Source of the DNA: JAXDLH01 sp034666705
GTDB lineage: Bacteria; Chloroflexota; UBA6077; SHYK01
DNA: 21,030 nt
NCBI GenBank assembly: GCA_034666705.1
Contig: JAXDLH010000238.1
Location: 1-21,030 of the forward strand
Reading direction: 5' to 3'
In this document: one piece after another, positions 1 to 8,775 of the stretch
Numbering within the stretch: position 1 is the first letter of the stretch
How the letters are laid out: each line of letters starts with the position of its first letter
Position numbers and translations under genes: made by a program
The notes under the pieces: generated by a model
What the model saw: only the letters and a program-made list of their open reading frames with translations
Told to the model about the DNA's origin: nothing
Databases searched by the model: none

Positions 1-1216
1 CGTAGCCCTCCGCGGTCAGCGGCGCGCCGGTGGAACCGACACCCCGCAGCTTTGGCAGCTCCGGGACCTGGACGGCAGCCTTGCGGCAGGACAGCAGGAA
101 GGGCGCCGACGTGCCGAAGTACGTGACGCCCGCCTCCTCGGCCAGCCGCCAGAGCGCGCCGAGGTCGGGCCAGCCCGGGTTGCCGTCGAACAGGACGATG
201 GCCGCGCCGACGGCCGGTGCGCTGACCAGGAAGTTCCACATCATCCAGCCGGTCGTGGTGAACCAGAAGAAGCGGTCGTCCGGCGTAATGTCGAGGTGGA
301 GACCATTGGATTTGAGGTGCTCGAGCAGAATGCCGCCATGGCCTTGCACGATCGCCTTGGGCAGGCCGGTGGTGCCCGATGAATAGAGCACCCAGAGCGG
401 ATGATCGAACGGCACGGGCTCGAACGTCAGCTCACCGGGCGTCGCGAGCAGCTCGGCCCACGGCAGTACCGCGACGCCGCCGGGAGCGGGGCCGCCCGCA
501 CCGAGATACGGCACGAGCACGGTCGTCCGCAACGTCGGCAACTGCCGGCGCAGCTCCGCGAGCGCGTCGCGGCGGTCGTGCGCTCGGCCACCGTAGCGGT
601 AGCCATCCACTGCGATGAGCACGCTGGGCTCAATCTGCTGAAAACGATCGACCACACTCGCCACGCCGAACTCCGGCGAGCAGCACGACCAGATGGCCCC
701 GATACTCGCGGTGGCAAGGAAGGCAATGAGCGCCTCCGCCGTGTTCGGCAAAAAGCCGACGACTCGGTCTCCCCGGCCCACGCCGAGCCGCCGCAGCCCG
801 GCAGCAGCGGCCCCCACCCGCTCGCCAAGCTCCGCATAAGTGAGCGTGACGGCGGGCGCATTCTCGCGCGTGCAGATCAGGGCGAGGTGACCGTCGCGAC
901 GACGCAGCGCGTGCTCCGCGTAGTTGAGGGTGACGCCGGGAAACCAGACGGCACCAGGCATGGCGCGATCGGCCAGCACACGTGTATACGGACTCTGGGC
1001 GCGAACCTCGAAGAAATCCCAGAGGGAGCCCCAAAACGCCTCGAGGTCGGCGACGGACCACGTCCAGAGATTCTGGTACGTCTCGAACGTGAGCCCGCGC
1101 GTCTCGCGCAGCCAGCGCATGTAGCGGGCGAGCGTGGTGGCTGCCTTCCGCGCCTCGGAGGGCTCCCAGAGAAGCACCCCCTCGGTCGCCTCGCGCGGCG
1201 GATTCTCGCTCGTCAC
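1..1216 (-). CDS. aacS: Acetoacetate-CoA ligase, N-terminal 405 residues (cut by window edge)
   Basis: An ANL-superfamily adenylating enzyme that would convert acetoacetate, ATP and CoA to acetoacetyl-CoA, AMP and PPi in the cytoplasm. I read it by translating the minus strand. The frame is open from the GTG at 1214-1216 to the window edge with no stop. The N-terminal part (LWEPSEARKAATTLARYMRWL, residues about 16-36, then WSVADLEAFW near 53-62) is typical of acetoacetyl-CoA synthetases. The AMP-binding P-loop YSSGTTGLPK lies at 278-287, followed by IVQGHGGILLEHLK. GVGSTGAPL at 392-400 matches the family A5-region lead-in. The family is usually about 650 residues, so about 245 C-terminal residues lie outside. 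The GTG start follows a GAGGG about 7 bases upstream, and an in-frame TGA 27-30 bases further upstream excludes a longer form. It is divergent from the FAH gene. Acetoacetate is a plausible end product of ring cleavage, which fits the neighbourhood. Family assignment is strong; the exact substrate is inferred. Confidence 0.9.
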   Translation of the reverse strand, partial: MTSENPPREATEGVLLWEPSEARKAATTLARYMRWLRETRGLTFETYQNLWTWSVADLEAFWGSLWDFFEVRAQSPYTRVLADRAMPGAVWFPGVTLNYAEHALRRRDGHLALICTRENAPAVTLTYAELGERVGAAAAGLRRLGVGRGDRVVGFLPNTAEALIAFLATASIGAIWSCCSPEFGVASVVDRFQQIEPSVLIAVDGYRYGGRAHDRRDALAELRRQLPTLRTTVLVPYLGAGGPAPGGVAVLPWAELLATPGELTFEPVPFDHPLWVLYSSGTTGLPKAIVQGHGGILLEHLKSNGLHLDITPDDRFFWFTTTGWMMWNFLVSAPAVGAAIVLFDGNPGWPDLGALWRLAEEAGVTYFGTSAPFLLSCRKAAVQVPELPKLRGVGSTGAPLTAEGY

Positions 1217-1364
1217 GGCACGCCCTCGCGAATCGTCATGCCTCCGTCGTCACGCCCTGGCGGGACGCTATCCCCTGCTGTTATCCAGCGCGGGGCAAAG
1301 GATTGGTGCCCCGACGCGCTCGGTGCGACACCTCTGGTTCGAAGGCGCAGAAGGACAGAGACGC

Positions 1365-1393
1365 TTTACCGGCCCCCGATGGGCAACTATACT
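1365..1393 (+). promoter_or_regulatory. Putative sigma-70-type promoter for the FAH-family gene
   Basis: TTTACC at 1365-1370 and TATACT at 1388-1393 are separated by exactly 17 bases. The site lies in the 235-base divergent gap (1217-1451), about 58 bases upstream of the GTG start at 1452. The -10 box matches consensus at five of six positions and stands out in this GC-rich gap. I saw no operator-like palindrome and no convincing minus-strand promoter for the acetoacetate-CoA ligase in the same gap. Confidence 0.5.
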
Positions 1394-1441
1394 GCGGCTC
1401 AGGTCACGAGGAGCGGCGGGCGCGCCGTTACGGACCGCGGC

Positions 1442-1447
1442 AGGGGG
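1442..1447 (+). promoter_or_regulatory. Shine-Dalgarno site that fixes the FAH-family start
   Basis: AGGGGG lies four bases before the GTG at 1452. The reading frame is open upstream to 1134, but that extension has no homology-like sequence, so this site decides the start. Confidence 0.6.
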
Positions 1448-1451
1448 AACG

Positions 1452-2384
1452 GTGAAGCTGCTCTTCTTCGATGACTACACACTTGGCGTGCTCAAGGGCG
1501 ACATGGTGGTCGACGTGTCCGACGCGGTCCACGACGTGCCGCACCTGCAGCCGCAGGATTTGATCCGCGGCGTCATCGAGCGCTGGGCTGAGCTAAAGGG
1601 ATCGATCGAGCAGGCCGCCGACCGCGGGCAGGGCGTGCCAGCGGCCAAGGTGCGATTTCGGGCACCGCTGCCGCGGCCAAGCACGATTGCCTGCATGGCC
1701 GTGAATTACATGGAGAACGGCACGTTGCCAGAACGGCCGCCGATCAATGCGTTCCTCAAGTCGCCGAATGCGGTGATCGGGGACGGCGACACGCTCGTGC
1801 TGCCGGACGTTCCCGCGACGATCTTCGACCCCGAGTCAGAGATGGCGTGCGTGATCGGCAAACGCGCGAGCAACGTGCCCGAGGCCGAGGCGATGAGCTA
1901 CATCTTCGGCTACATGAACTTCATCGATGGGTCAGCGCGCGGCCTGCCACCGAGCGGCAACACGTTCTACCAGATGAAATCCCGCGACACGTTTGCACCC
2001 ATGGGCCCGTACATCGTTACAGCCGACGAGATGCCCAACGCACAGAACGTGCAGGTGCGCTGCTGGATCAACGGCCGATTGACGCAGGACTACAACACGA
2101 GCGACATGGCTCACCACATCGAGCGCTGCGTCTCGTGGGTGAGCAGCATCCACGCGCTCGATCCCGGCGACGTGCTCGCCTTCGGCACCAATCACCGGGG
2201 GCTGAGCGCCTACCAGGACGGCGATCAGGTGGAGATCGAGACCAAGGGGCTCGGCCGCTTGCACGTCCGCGTGCGCGACGACCTGAAGCGCACGTGGGGC
2301 CGCGAGACGCGGCTGGAACGCGCCGAGCAAGGGCTCAAAGGCCCGGCCCCGCAGCTCACCGGCAAATACGCACCCGAAAAGTAG
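1452..2384 (+). CDS. Fumarylacetoacetate hydrolase (FAH) family protein
   Basis: A 310-residue FAH-fold protein. This family hydrolyses or hydrates C-C bonds in acylpyruvates and 2-oxo-diacids, using a divalent metal. The N-terminal small domain begins with the family-typical LLFFDDYTLGVLKGD (residues 3-17). The catalytic core runs from about residue 100: FLKSPNAVIGDGD, then FDPESEMACVIG with likely metal ligands E128 and E130. YMNFIDGSARG supplies D159, the usual third ligand. KSRDTFAPMGPYIVTADE (176-193) and GTNHRG (245-250) match conserved blocks. Length is normal. The GTG start was chosen from a Shine-Dalgarno site four bases upstream and agreement with family N-termini. It converges on the 2-hydroxyacid dehydrogenase, with 14 bases between stop codons and no room for a classical terminator. 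Candidate roles are acylpyruvase, fumarylpyruvate hydrolase or 2-hydroxyhepta-2,4-diene-1,7-dioate isomerase type; sequence does not separate these. Confidence 0.9.
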   Translation: MKLLFFDDYTLGVLKGDMVVDVSDAVHDVPHLQPQDLIRGVIERWAELKGSIEQAADRGQGVPAAKVRFRAPLPRPSTIACMAVNYMENGTLPERPPINAFLKSPNAVIGDGDTLVLPDVPATIFDPESEMACVIGKRASNVPEAEAMSYIFGYMNFIDGSARGLPPSGNTFYQMKSRDTFAPMGPYIVTADEMPNAQNVQVRCWINGRLTQDYNTSDMAHHIERCVSWVSSIHALDPGDVLAFGTNHRGLSAYQDGDQVEIETKGLGRLHVRVRDDLKRTWGRETRLERAEQGLKGPAPQLTGKYAPEK

Positions 2385-2398
2385 CAGTCGCCGCCGCG

Positions 2399-3439
2399 TT
2401 AGCCTCGTTGAGCGGACGCGAGGCGCTCACGCCAGCGGTCGATCACCTGTGGGTTTACCACCGACTCAGGCAGTTGGCCGCGCATGATGCGAAGCAATGT
2501 GTCGGCGGCCATCTGCTGGCCCGCATGGTGCGATGCGTTGCTGTTGCCGATGCTGTGCGGTGTGATGATCACGCGATTCGGATCGAGCTCGCGCAGGGGG
2601 CTGTCCATCGGCAGGGGTTCCGGCGTGTGCGTGTCGAATGCGCCACCGGCGATGCGCCGGTCGTCGATCGCCTTCGCTACTGCCGCCGTATCGATCACCG
2701 CGCCGCGCGCCGTATTGATCAGGAATGCGGTCGGCTTCATGAGATTTAGCTCGCGCTCGCCGATCATGTGACGCGTTTCGTCATTCAGCACCACGTGGAG
2801 CGACACGAAGTCTGACTCGCGCAGGAGGGTATCGAGGTCGACGTGCTCGACGCCAAGCTCGAGGACGCGATTGCGAGGAATGTACGGGTCGGCGACGAGC
2901 ACGCGCATGTCCCAGGCGGCGAGCCGCTTCGCCACGGCACCGCCGACGCGGCCGAGCCCCACGATGCCGACCGTCTTCCCCCACATGAGGTCGCCGAGCA
3001 GGTCGCCGCGCTTCCACCCACCCTTCTGGATGATGTCCATCTGCTCGACGAGCCGTTTGGATAGCAGCACCATGAAGCCGATCGTGCCCTCCGCCACACC
3101 GACGTAGTTTTCGGGCGTCGGCGAGTTGGAGACGAGGATGCCGTGGTCCGTCGCCGCAGCGACGTCGACGTTGTCCACACCGATCGTGGCTTTGATGACG
3201 GTGAGGAGATCGGGGCTCGCCTCGGCGACGCGACGCGTGAAGCGCTCACGCGTCGGGATCACGTAAGTATTGACACCCCGGAGGGAGGCTGAGAGCTCAT
3301 TGTCGTCGTAGACGCCGTCCGGGTAGTCCTCGACGTTGCGGCCGTAGACGATGTCCCAGCCAGCCTGCTCGGCGACCTTGAACTCGTCGGCAATCTTCTG
3401 CGGTCCACTCATGAACGCGCGCCACTGACCCGCCATCAT
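2399..3439 (-). CDS. NAD-dependent D-isomer-specific 2-hydroxyacid dehydrogenase
   Basis: A 346-residue cytosolic oxidoreductase that interconverts a D-2-hydroxyacid and a 2-oxoacid with NAD(P). The nucleotide-binding domain carries the GLGRVG loop (161-166) in GKTVGIVGLGRVG, followed by the acidic residue in VADPY (182-186). Catalytic residues are present: R245 in NTARGAVID, E274 in HTPEP and H295 in ITPHS. The substrate domain contains SNSPTPENYVGVAEGTI (104-120). The N-terminal segment before residue 50 is less conserved. AAGGAGG lies directly upstream of two consecutive ATGs; the second, at 3436, has the better spacing, so the start may be one codon later. It follows the FAD/Fe-S oxidase by 78 bases. 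That gap contains an isolated TATGAT (minus strand, 3469-3474) that could be an internal -10 box, though no good -35 sits at proper spacing. The substrate is unknown. Pairing with a FAD-linked hydroxyacid oxidase suggests a shared or sequential hydroxyacid intermediate. Confidence 0.9.
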   Translation of the reverse strand: MMAGQWRAFMSGPQKIADEFKVAEQAGWDIVYGRNVEDYPDGVYDDNELSASLRGVNTYVIPTRERFTRRVAEASPDLLTVIKATIGVDNVDVAAATDHGILVSNSPTPENYVGVAEGTIGFMVLLSKRLVEQMDIIQKGGWKRGDLLGDLMWGKTVGIVGLGRVGGAVAKRLAAWDMRVLVADPYIPRNRVLELGVEHVDLDTLLRESDFVSLHVVLNDETRHMIGERELNLMKPTAFLINTARGAVIDTAAVAKAIDDRRIAGGAFDTHTPEPLPMDSPLRELDPNRVIITPHSIGNSNASHHAGQQMAADTLLRIMRGQLPESVVNPQVIDRWRERLASAQRG

Positions 3440-3517
3440 CCCCTCCTTCAGCGTCGACTACGGAGCAGATCATACGCCGGCACGATAGGGCCAAGGCGCG
3501 AAGAATCAAGACTCGCG

Positions 3518-6469
3518 TCAGTTTCCTGCGCGGAGCGTGGCGTCGTGCCGGGCGCGCTGCTTTGCACGCTGGATGACCTCGGCGAGGTGCAGCGGGCGTC
3601 GCGTCGTGGCCTGGCTAATCTGCTCGCGGCAGCTAAAGCCGTCGGCCACGACCAGCGTGTCGGATGCGGCGGCGCGCACCGCGGGAAGCAGCGCGCGCTC
3701 GCCGATCTGCATCGACACGTCGTAGTGCTCGGCCTCGAAGCCAAAGGCGCCCGCCATGCCGCAGCAACCGGCGTCGAGCACCTGCACCTCCAGTCCAAGC
3801 CGAGCAAGCGCGGCGGATTCGGACGCGGTGCCGGCGAGCGATTGCTGGTGACAGTGGACGTGGACCAATGCCTTACCCACGAGCTGCGGCAGCGCGACGT
3901 CCGGCGCATGCTTCGCGAGGAACTCGCCAAGCAGCACCGCCTGCTCGCTCAGGCGGCGCGCGTCGGCGTCGGCGGGCATGAGGCCCAGCAGTTCGTCGCG
4001 GAACACCGCAAGGCAGCTCGGCTCGAGCACGACGACCGTCACGCCCGCCACAAGATAGGGATGGAGCGTGTGGAGCACGTCCCGGAGCATGCGCTTCGCT
4101 AGATCGAGCAGGCCGTAGTCGTAGAGCGGTCGGCCGCAACACACGGGTTGCGCCGGCACGACGACTTCGAAGCCGGCGTCCTCCAGCACGTCCAGGGCGG
4201 CCCTGGCGGTCTCTGGATGGAAGTAGTTGTTGAACGTATCGGGCCAGAGCACGACGCGGCCACGCGTGGGCGCTTCCTCCCGGCGCGGTCGGCGACGGAG
4301 CCAATTGACGAACGGCTCGGCAGCATAGGCTGGCAGGCGGCGCTCCGGCGCAACCCCGGCAATGAGTTTGGCGAGACGACTCAGCACGGGAGTCTGCGTC
4401 ACGATGTTCACCAACGCTGGCATGCGCGCCGCGAGGCGCGACCAGCGCATGATCATCCCGAGCGCGTAGGCGGCACGCGGTCGGCGCCGACCCTCATAGT
4501 AGTGAGCCAGGAACTCAGCTTTGTAGGTCGCCATGTCGACGCTGGCTGGGCAGCCGGTCTTGCACCCCTTGCACGCTAGGCAGAGGTCGAGGGCGTCCTT
4601 GACCGCGTCGGAATGCCAGCCGCCACGCACCGGTCCTTGCTGGAGCATCTCGAAGAGCATGCGGGCCCGGCCGCGCGTCGAGTGCTGCTCCTCCAAGGTA
4701 ACCATGTAGCTCGGGCACATCACGCCGCCGCGCAGCTTGCGGCACTCCCCGATGCCGATGCAGCGCTCCATTGCCATGGCGAAACTGCCCTCATCCTCCA
4801 CGTAGGCGAAATGCGGGCGCGGCACGAACGCCTCGCGCGCCGCACGACCGGGCAGCAGCCGCAAGTTTTCGTCCAACCGATACGAGTCCACCACCTTGCC
4901 GGGGTTCATCCGGCCCTCGGGGTCCCAGATCGTCTTGAACTCGCGGAAGGCGCCGACGAGTTCCTCGCCGAACATGCGCGACAGCAGCTCGCCACGCGCC
5001 TGGCCGTCGCCGTGCTCGCCGGAGAGCGAGCCCCCGTACGTCACCACTAGATCGGCGGCCTCTTCGACGAAGCGGCGGAACTGCGCCACTCCCACGTCGC
5101 TCTTCAGATCAAAATCGATGCGGGTATGGATGCAGCCCTGCGCGAAGTGGCCGTAGATCCCAGCGCTGTAGTCGTAGCGATCGAACAGGGTCCGCAGCTC
5201 TCGCAAGTAGTCGCCAAGCACCTCGGGCGGGACCGCGGTGTCCTCCCAGCCGTCGTAACAATCGCGTTGCCCCGGCATGCGGGCAGCGGCGCGCGGCGCG
5301 GACTGGCGGATGAGCCAGGCGGTGCGGGCGAGCTTCGGGTCCTCGAAGACCCGCATGTCCGGCGGGTTGGCAAGCCGAGCGAGCGCCTCCCGCACCTCAT
5401 GGGCGCGGCCGTCGGCCTCGGCTTTCGTCTCGCCGCCAAACTCGACGAACAGCCACGCCCCGCCTGCGGGCAGCAGTGCGAGGTCGTCGGTGTGCATCCC
5501 CTTGCGGCGCATGCCATCGACCAAGCGGTCGTCGAGACCCTCGACGGCGAGCGGCGCATGGGCCATCACGTCGGTCACGCGGTGACCGGCCGCCTCGACA
5601 TCCGGGTAGCCGAGCACGAGCAGGGAGCGCGCCGGCGGGCTGTACACGAGTCGGGTCGTGGCTTCGAGCACAGTGACGCAGGTGCCCTCGGTGCCGACGA
5701 GCGCCCTTGCCACGTGGAAGCCGTTCTCGGGAAGGAGCTGGTCGAGGTTGAATCCGGAAACCCGCCGCTCGAGCTTCGGATAGCGCATGCGAATGGCGTC
5801 GGCATAGCGGTCCCGCAGCGTTCGGAGCGCGGCGTAGATCTCGCCGCGCCGCCCGCCCACGCGGATGATCTGTGCCAACTCCTCATCGCTGGTGGCGCTG
5901 ACCCGCATGCGCAGGCCGTCGTACGTCAGGATCTCAAGCTCCTCGACGTTGTCAACGGTGTTGCCGCCCATCACCGAGTGCACACCGCACGAGTTGTTGC
6001 CGATCATCCCCCCGAGGGTGCAGTGATTGTGGGTCGAGGGATCGGGCGCAAAGGTCAAATGGTGGCGCTCGGCGGCGTCGCGCAACTCGTCGAGCACCAG
6101 CCCGGGCTGCACCGTCGCGCGCCGGTGCTCGGGGTCAAACTCGAGCAGGCGATTCACATACTTCGAGAAGTCGAGGACGACGGCCACATTGCAGCACTGC
6201 CCAGCCAGGCTGGTGCCGCCACCGCGCGGCAGCAGCGGCGCGCCGAACTGGCGCGCGACGGCCACCGCGGCCACCGCATCATCGGCATCGCGCGGAATGA
6301 CGATGCCAATGGGGACCTGCCGATAGTTTGAGGCGTCGGTCGCGTAGAGCGCGCGGCTGCCATCGTCGAAGCGGACTTCGCCGCGAACTATTCGGCGCAG
6401 CTCCGCGGCGAGCGCCTCGGCATCGAGTGATGACGGGTCCAACGACTCACCCCATCCGAGCCCCGACAA
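3518..6469 (-). CDS. FAD-linked oxidase / Fe-S fusion protein, YdiJ type (D-2-hydroxyacid dehydrogenase)
   Basis: A 983-residue fusion, close to the length of Escherichia coli YdiJ (about 1018), which has been reported to oxidise D-2-hydroxyglutarate. Residues about 40-270 form the FAD-binding PCMH domain: PRGGGTSLAGQ at 81-91 and GNNSCGVHSVMGGNTVDNV at 157-175. Residues about 280-530 form the FAD-oxidase C-terminal domain, ending with SGEHGDGQARG (483-493) and MNPGKVVD. Next come Fe-S segments: cysteines at 570, 576 and 585, then CLACKGCKTGCP (630-641), a [4Fe-4S] motif. The C-terminal third is a GlpC-like cysteine-rich domain with PVCCGRP (775-781) and GCCGMAG (901-907). Electrons would pass from a 2-hydroxyacid through FAD and clusters to quinone or another acceptor. 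No ATG is available near the start. I used TTG at 6467-6469; an in-frame TAG just upstream forbids a long extension, and no clear Shine-Dalgarno is visible. The preceding hydrolase ends 25 bases upstream, so they are probably co-transcribed. Substrate is inferred only by family. Confidence 0.9.
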   Translation of the reverse strand: MSGLGWGESLDPSSLDAEALAAELRRIVRGEVRFDDGSRALYATDASNYRQVPIGIVIPRDADDAVAAVAVARQFGAPLLPRGGGTSLAGQCCNVAVVLDFSKYVNRLLEFDPEHRRATVQPGLVLDELRDAAERHHLTFAPDPSTHNHCTLGGMIGNNSCGVHSVMGGNTVDNVEELEILTYDGLRMRVSATSDEELAQIIRVGGRRGEIYAALRTLRDRYADAIRMRYPKLERRVSGFNLDQLLPENGFHVARALVGTEGTCVTVLEATTRLVYSPPARSLLVLGYPDVEAAGHRVTDVMAHAPLAVEGLDDRLVDGMRRKGMHTDDLALLPAGGAWLFVEFGGETKAEADGRAHEVREALARLANPPDMRVFEDPKLARTAWLIRQSAPRAAARMPGQRDCYDGWEDTAVPPEVLGDYLRELRTLFDRYDYSAGIYGHFAQGCIHTRIDFDLKSDVGVAQFRRFVEEAADLVVTYGGSLSGEHGDGQARGELLSRMFGEELVGAFREFKTIWDPEGRMNPGKVVDSYRLDENLRLLPGRAAREAFVPRPHFAYVEDEGSFAMAMERCIGIGECRKLRGGVMCPSYMVTLEEQHSTRGRARMLFEMLQQGPVRGGWHSDAVKDALDLCLACKGCKTGCPASVDMATYKAEFLAHYYEGRRRPRAAYALGMIMRWSRLAARMPALVNIVTQTPVLSRLAKLIAGVAPERRLPAYAAEPFVNWLRRRPRREEAPTRGRVVLWPDTFNNYFHPETARAALDVLEDAGFEVVVPAQPVCCGRPLYDYGLLDLAKRMLRDVLHTLHPYLVAGVTVVVLEPSCLAVFRDELLGLMPADADARRLSEQAVLLGEFLAKHAPDVALPQLVGKALVHVHCHQQSLAGTASESAALARLGLEVQVLDAGCCGMAGAFGFEAEHYDVSMQIGERALLPAVRAAASDTLVVADGFSCREQISQATTRRPLHLAEVIQRAKQRARHDATLRAGN

Positions 6470-6494
6470 GTCTGCGATGAGAGCGAAGCGAGTA

Positions 6495-7310
6495 CTAGCG
6501 CGAACGCAGGAAGTCGCACACTATCGAGTTCACGCGTGCGGGTTGATCGCGCTGCACCCAGTGGCCACATTGGTCGAAAACGTGGAACTCGGCGCCGGGA
6601 ATCCGCTCGGAGAGCAACAGACCCCGCAGCGGCCCACCGCTGTCGCTGCGGCCCCACAGCACCAGCACCGGTAGCTTCAGGGCACGCAGGTCATCATAGA
6701 TTGGCTTCGGGTGAGGCGCCTGCGAGCGACGCGTGAACGCCTCGTAATTCTCCCCCTCGCTCATCGCCAACATCTCGTCGACCAGCTCGTCGGTGACGGC
6801 CTCGGCGTTGGCGAAAGAGTGCAGCAGATTGCCGCGAGCGTTTTCCCGCGACGGCGTATAGCTCGCGCGTCGCTCGGCGCGGCCCTGGATCGCCTCCTCA
6901 GAGTCGTTCGGGTTGCGCGGCGAGAGGGTGCCGCTCGCCATAAGAATCAGGTGATCGACCTTCGGGTCGTCGAGAGCGATCGTCGATGCGATGTAGGAGC
7001 CATCGGAGTGACCCCACAACGTGTAGCGATCCAGTCCCATCGCCTGAAGAAAGCCCCGGGCATGGGCCACTCGCGGCCCCATCGAGCAATCGTCGACTTT
7101 GTCGGTGCGCCCAAACCCGACCTCGTCGATGGCATAGACCGCGTAGCCAGCGTGGGCGAAATAGTCGAGGCTCATTTCCCACATGAGGTGGGCCGAGGCC
7201 CCAGGCGCCTGACCGTGAAACATGACGATGGCCGGGCCAGAGCCGCGCTTGACGTAGTAGGTTCTAATCCCGTCCACGTCAACGTACTGGCCATCGTGCA
7301 CGATTGGCAT
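6495..7310 (-). CDS. Alpha/beta hydrolase, meta-cleavage-product hydrolase-like (intact triad)
   Basis: A 271-residue cytosolic alpha/beta hydrolase resembling the C-C bond hydrolases that act after extradiol ring cleavage. The oxyanion region is MFHGQAPG (30-37). The nucleophile elbow is GHSDG with S102. The acid is probably D223 in LWGRSDSGG, and the catalytic base is H250 in DQCGHW, so the triad is complete. The cap region (about 130-205) includes SYTPSRENARGNLL. ATG at 7308-7310 is preceded by GGAGGTGAGCGG, a strong Shine-Dalgarno with normal spacing. It lies upstream of the FAD/Fe-S oxidase and downstream of a 266-base gap with an inverted repeat. It is a paralogue of the hydrolase at 10619-11446, sharing the RTYYV, VGFGR and YIASTI blocks. 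Esterase or haloperoxidase-like function is an alternative. The meta-cleavage role is inferred from context. Confidence 0.85.
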   Translation of the reverse strand: MPIVHDGQYVDVDGIRTYYVKRGSGPAIVMFHGQAPGASAHLMWEMSLDYFAHAGYAVYAIDEVGFGRTDKVDDCSMGPRVAHARGFLQAMGLDRYTLWGHSDGSYIASTIALDDPKVDHLILMASGTLSPRNPNDSEEAIQGRAERRASYTPSRENARGNLLHSFANAEAVTDELVDEMLAMSEGENYEAFTRRSQAPHPKPIYDDLRALKLPVLVLWGRSDSGGPLRGLLLSERIPGAEFHVFDQCGHWVQRDQPARVNSIVCDFLRSR

Positions 7311-7377
7311 CCGCTCACCTCCACGCCCGTCAATTTTCAGTGCCGGCTACCAATGCTGAACGCCAAATTGTCATCGT

Positions 7378-7435
7378 GAGCGAAGCGAAGGAACCGTGAC
7401 CACAATGTTGGAGCCACGGATCCTTCGCTTCGCTC
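7378..7435. repeat. Palindromic intergenic repeat, copy 1
   Basis: Arms 7378-7398 and 7415-7435 are 21-base inverted repeats with a single mismatch, built on the core GAGCGAAGCGAAGGA, around a 16-base loop. The element lies in the 266-base gap (7311-7576) between a Rieske oxygenase and an alpha/beta hydrolase, both read on minus. Twenty bases of the right arm (7415-7434) recur exactly at 11491-11510. There is no T-run, so a simple intrinsic terminator is unlikely. I see no gene in the rest of this gap. Confidence 0.8.
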
Positions 7436-7576
7436 GGGTGACCCGTTGGTTTCCGGCTGCGCCTCTGGATGACAGATTCCGCGGCCGCAGGTTCCTCGCG
7501 GCGCTCCTGAGCACTCGTCAGCAGCGGCCTGAGGCTAGCCCCCGGGATCCTGCTGGCGCCTTGCTGTAGCCGCAGG

Positions 7577-8761
7577 TCAGTCGACGACGTGGTCCGCCGC
7601 GACCTCCCACACGTGGCCCCAGAGTGCGTCGGGCCGCTGCCATCGCTTGATCGGCCGTCCCTCGGCCACGGCGCGCAGCTCACGCGCCCAGATGCCTCGC
7701 AGCGCCACGATCGCCAGGTCCGAACGACCGAGCCGTTCCCGCGGCGGCTGGCTGGCGACATCGCCCAGACCGACGAGGTTGTAATAGTCCTGGATATTCG
7801 TTAGTTGGTGCTCGGGGTAGCGCTCCGGCGTGAGCTCGCGGCCGTTCACTTTGCCGGCCATGACCGCTTCGGCGACTTCGATCAGGGCCCGGTCATTCCC
7901 GCCGACCCGGCGCGCCTGCCGCCGCTGGGCGGCCTCGCCTTTTGACGCGATCACCTCGACCGCAAAACGGGCATGGTGCTGGTCGTCGACTGGCACTCGC
8001 CAGCCGCAGGCGTAGTTCCAGACGACCTTATCGCCGCGTGGCGCTCCGCCCCACTCGTGGGCGTTGGGCATCAGGAAGTGACTCGGCGGCCGAACCGCCC
8101 CGTCAACCTGCGTCGACACGTCCAGCCCCCAGTCGGTCTCGTGGAAAACGAGCGCCTCGGGGATAGGCCGCCCGAACTGCCAGTGGGCAATGCTCGTGTG
8201 GGTCTGGTCCACGGCGTTGTCGAGCTGCGTGAAGTAGTTGCACGGCCAAATCAGGTACTCGACGTCGCGCGTGTACTCAGGGTCCTCATAGTCCGGGAGC
8301 CGCGGGAACGCCGGCGGCTCGCCCTCCCCAAGGTATGCGAAGATCAAGCCAAGGTACTCCTGGGTCGGGTAGCTGCGCACGCGCACTGTGTTGCAGAACG
8401 GCACCGGCTCGGCGGGCTGGTCGACGCACTGGCCGGTGAGGTCGTACTTCCACCCGTGGTACGAGCAGCGGATCGCGTCGCCCTCGACCCAGCCGGTGAC
8501 GAGCATCGAGCCGCGATGGGCACAGCGCTGGGCGAGGAGCTGCGCCTGGCCGCTGTCGCCGCGAACCAGCGTAAAGTCCTCGCTCATCATCTTGATCGGG
8601 ACCGCACTCCCCGTAGCGAGATCCTGCGACCGGTACACCGGCTGCCAGAACATCCGCAGGTAGCGGCCAGCAAGCGTGCCCGGGCCGGTCTTCAGAAAGT
8701 CCTGGTAGGTGATCTCGCCCTGCGGCTGGGTGTCAGTGGGGCGCTCGTCCATCGCGACCAT
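7577..8761 (-). CDS. Rieske aromatic-ring-hydroxylating oxygenase, alpha subunit (copy 1)
   Basis: A 394-residue oxygenase of the phthalate/carbazole dioxygenase-like type that works without a beta subunit. The Rieske [2Fe-2S] domain has C80-A-H82 and C99-S-Y-H102, separated by 16 residues. The catalytic domain has N182-A-V-D185-Q-T-H188-T-S-I-A-H193. H188 and H193 are iron ligands, D185 is the likely bridge to the Rieske centre, and D325 in NIQDY is the probable third iron ligand. The enzyme would hydroxylate an aromatic substrate with O2 and electrons from a ferredoxin/reductase, neither of which is in the window. The open frame extends upstream to 8950, but ATG at 8759-8761 has GAGGAG nine bases upstream, and the paralogue at 12821 starts with the same MVA. 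It begins 14 bases after the stop of the binding lipoprotein gene, implying co-transcription. Substrate unknown. Confidence 0.92.
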   Translation of the reverse strand: MVAMDERPTDTQPQGEITYQDFLKTGPGTLAGRYLRMFWQPVYRSQDLATGSAVPIKMMSEDFTLVRGDSGQAQLLAQRCAHRGSMLVTGWVEGDAIRCSYHGWKYDLTGQCVDQPAEPVPFCNTVRVRSYPTQEYLGLIFAYLGEGEPPAFPRLPDYEDPEYTRDVEYLIWPCNYFTQLDNAVDQTHTSIAHWQFGRPIPEALVFHETDWGLDVSTQVDGAVRPPSHFLMPNAHEWGGAPRGDKVVWNYACGWRVPVDDQHHARFAVEVIASKGEAAQRRQARRVGGNDRALIEVAEAVMAGKVNGRELTPERYPEHQLTNIQDYYNLVGLGDVASQPPRERLGRSDLAIVALRGIWARELRAVAEGRPIKRWQRPDALWGHVWEVAADHVVD

Positions 8762-8775
8762 TGGGGTTCTCTCCT

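Noticed and set aside
401..1474. Plus-strand open frame of 357 codons at the left edge
   Set aside because: It is antisense to the acetoacetate-CoA ligase, whose P-loop and other motifs are clear on minus.
5126..6331. Long plus-strand open frame (401 codons) opposite the FAD/Fe-S oxidase
   Set aside because: It is antisense to a well-supported gene, shows no domain motif and has no Shine-Dalgarno. High GC makes such antisense frames common.
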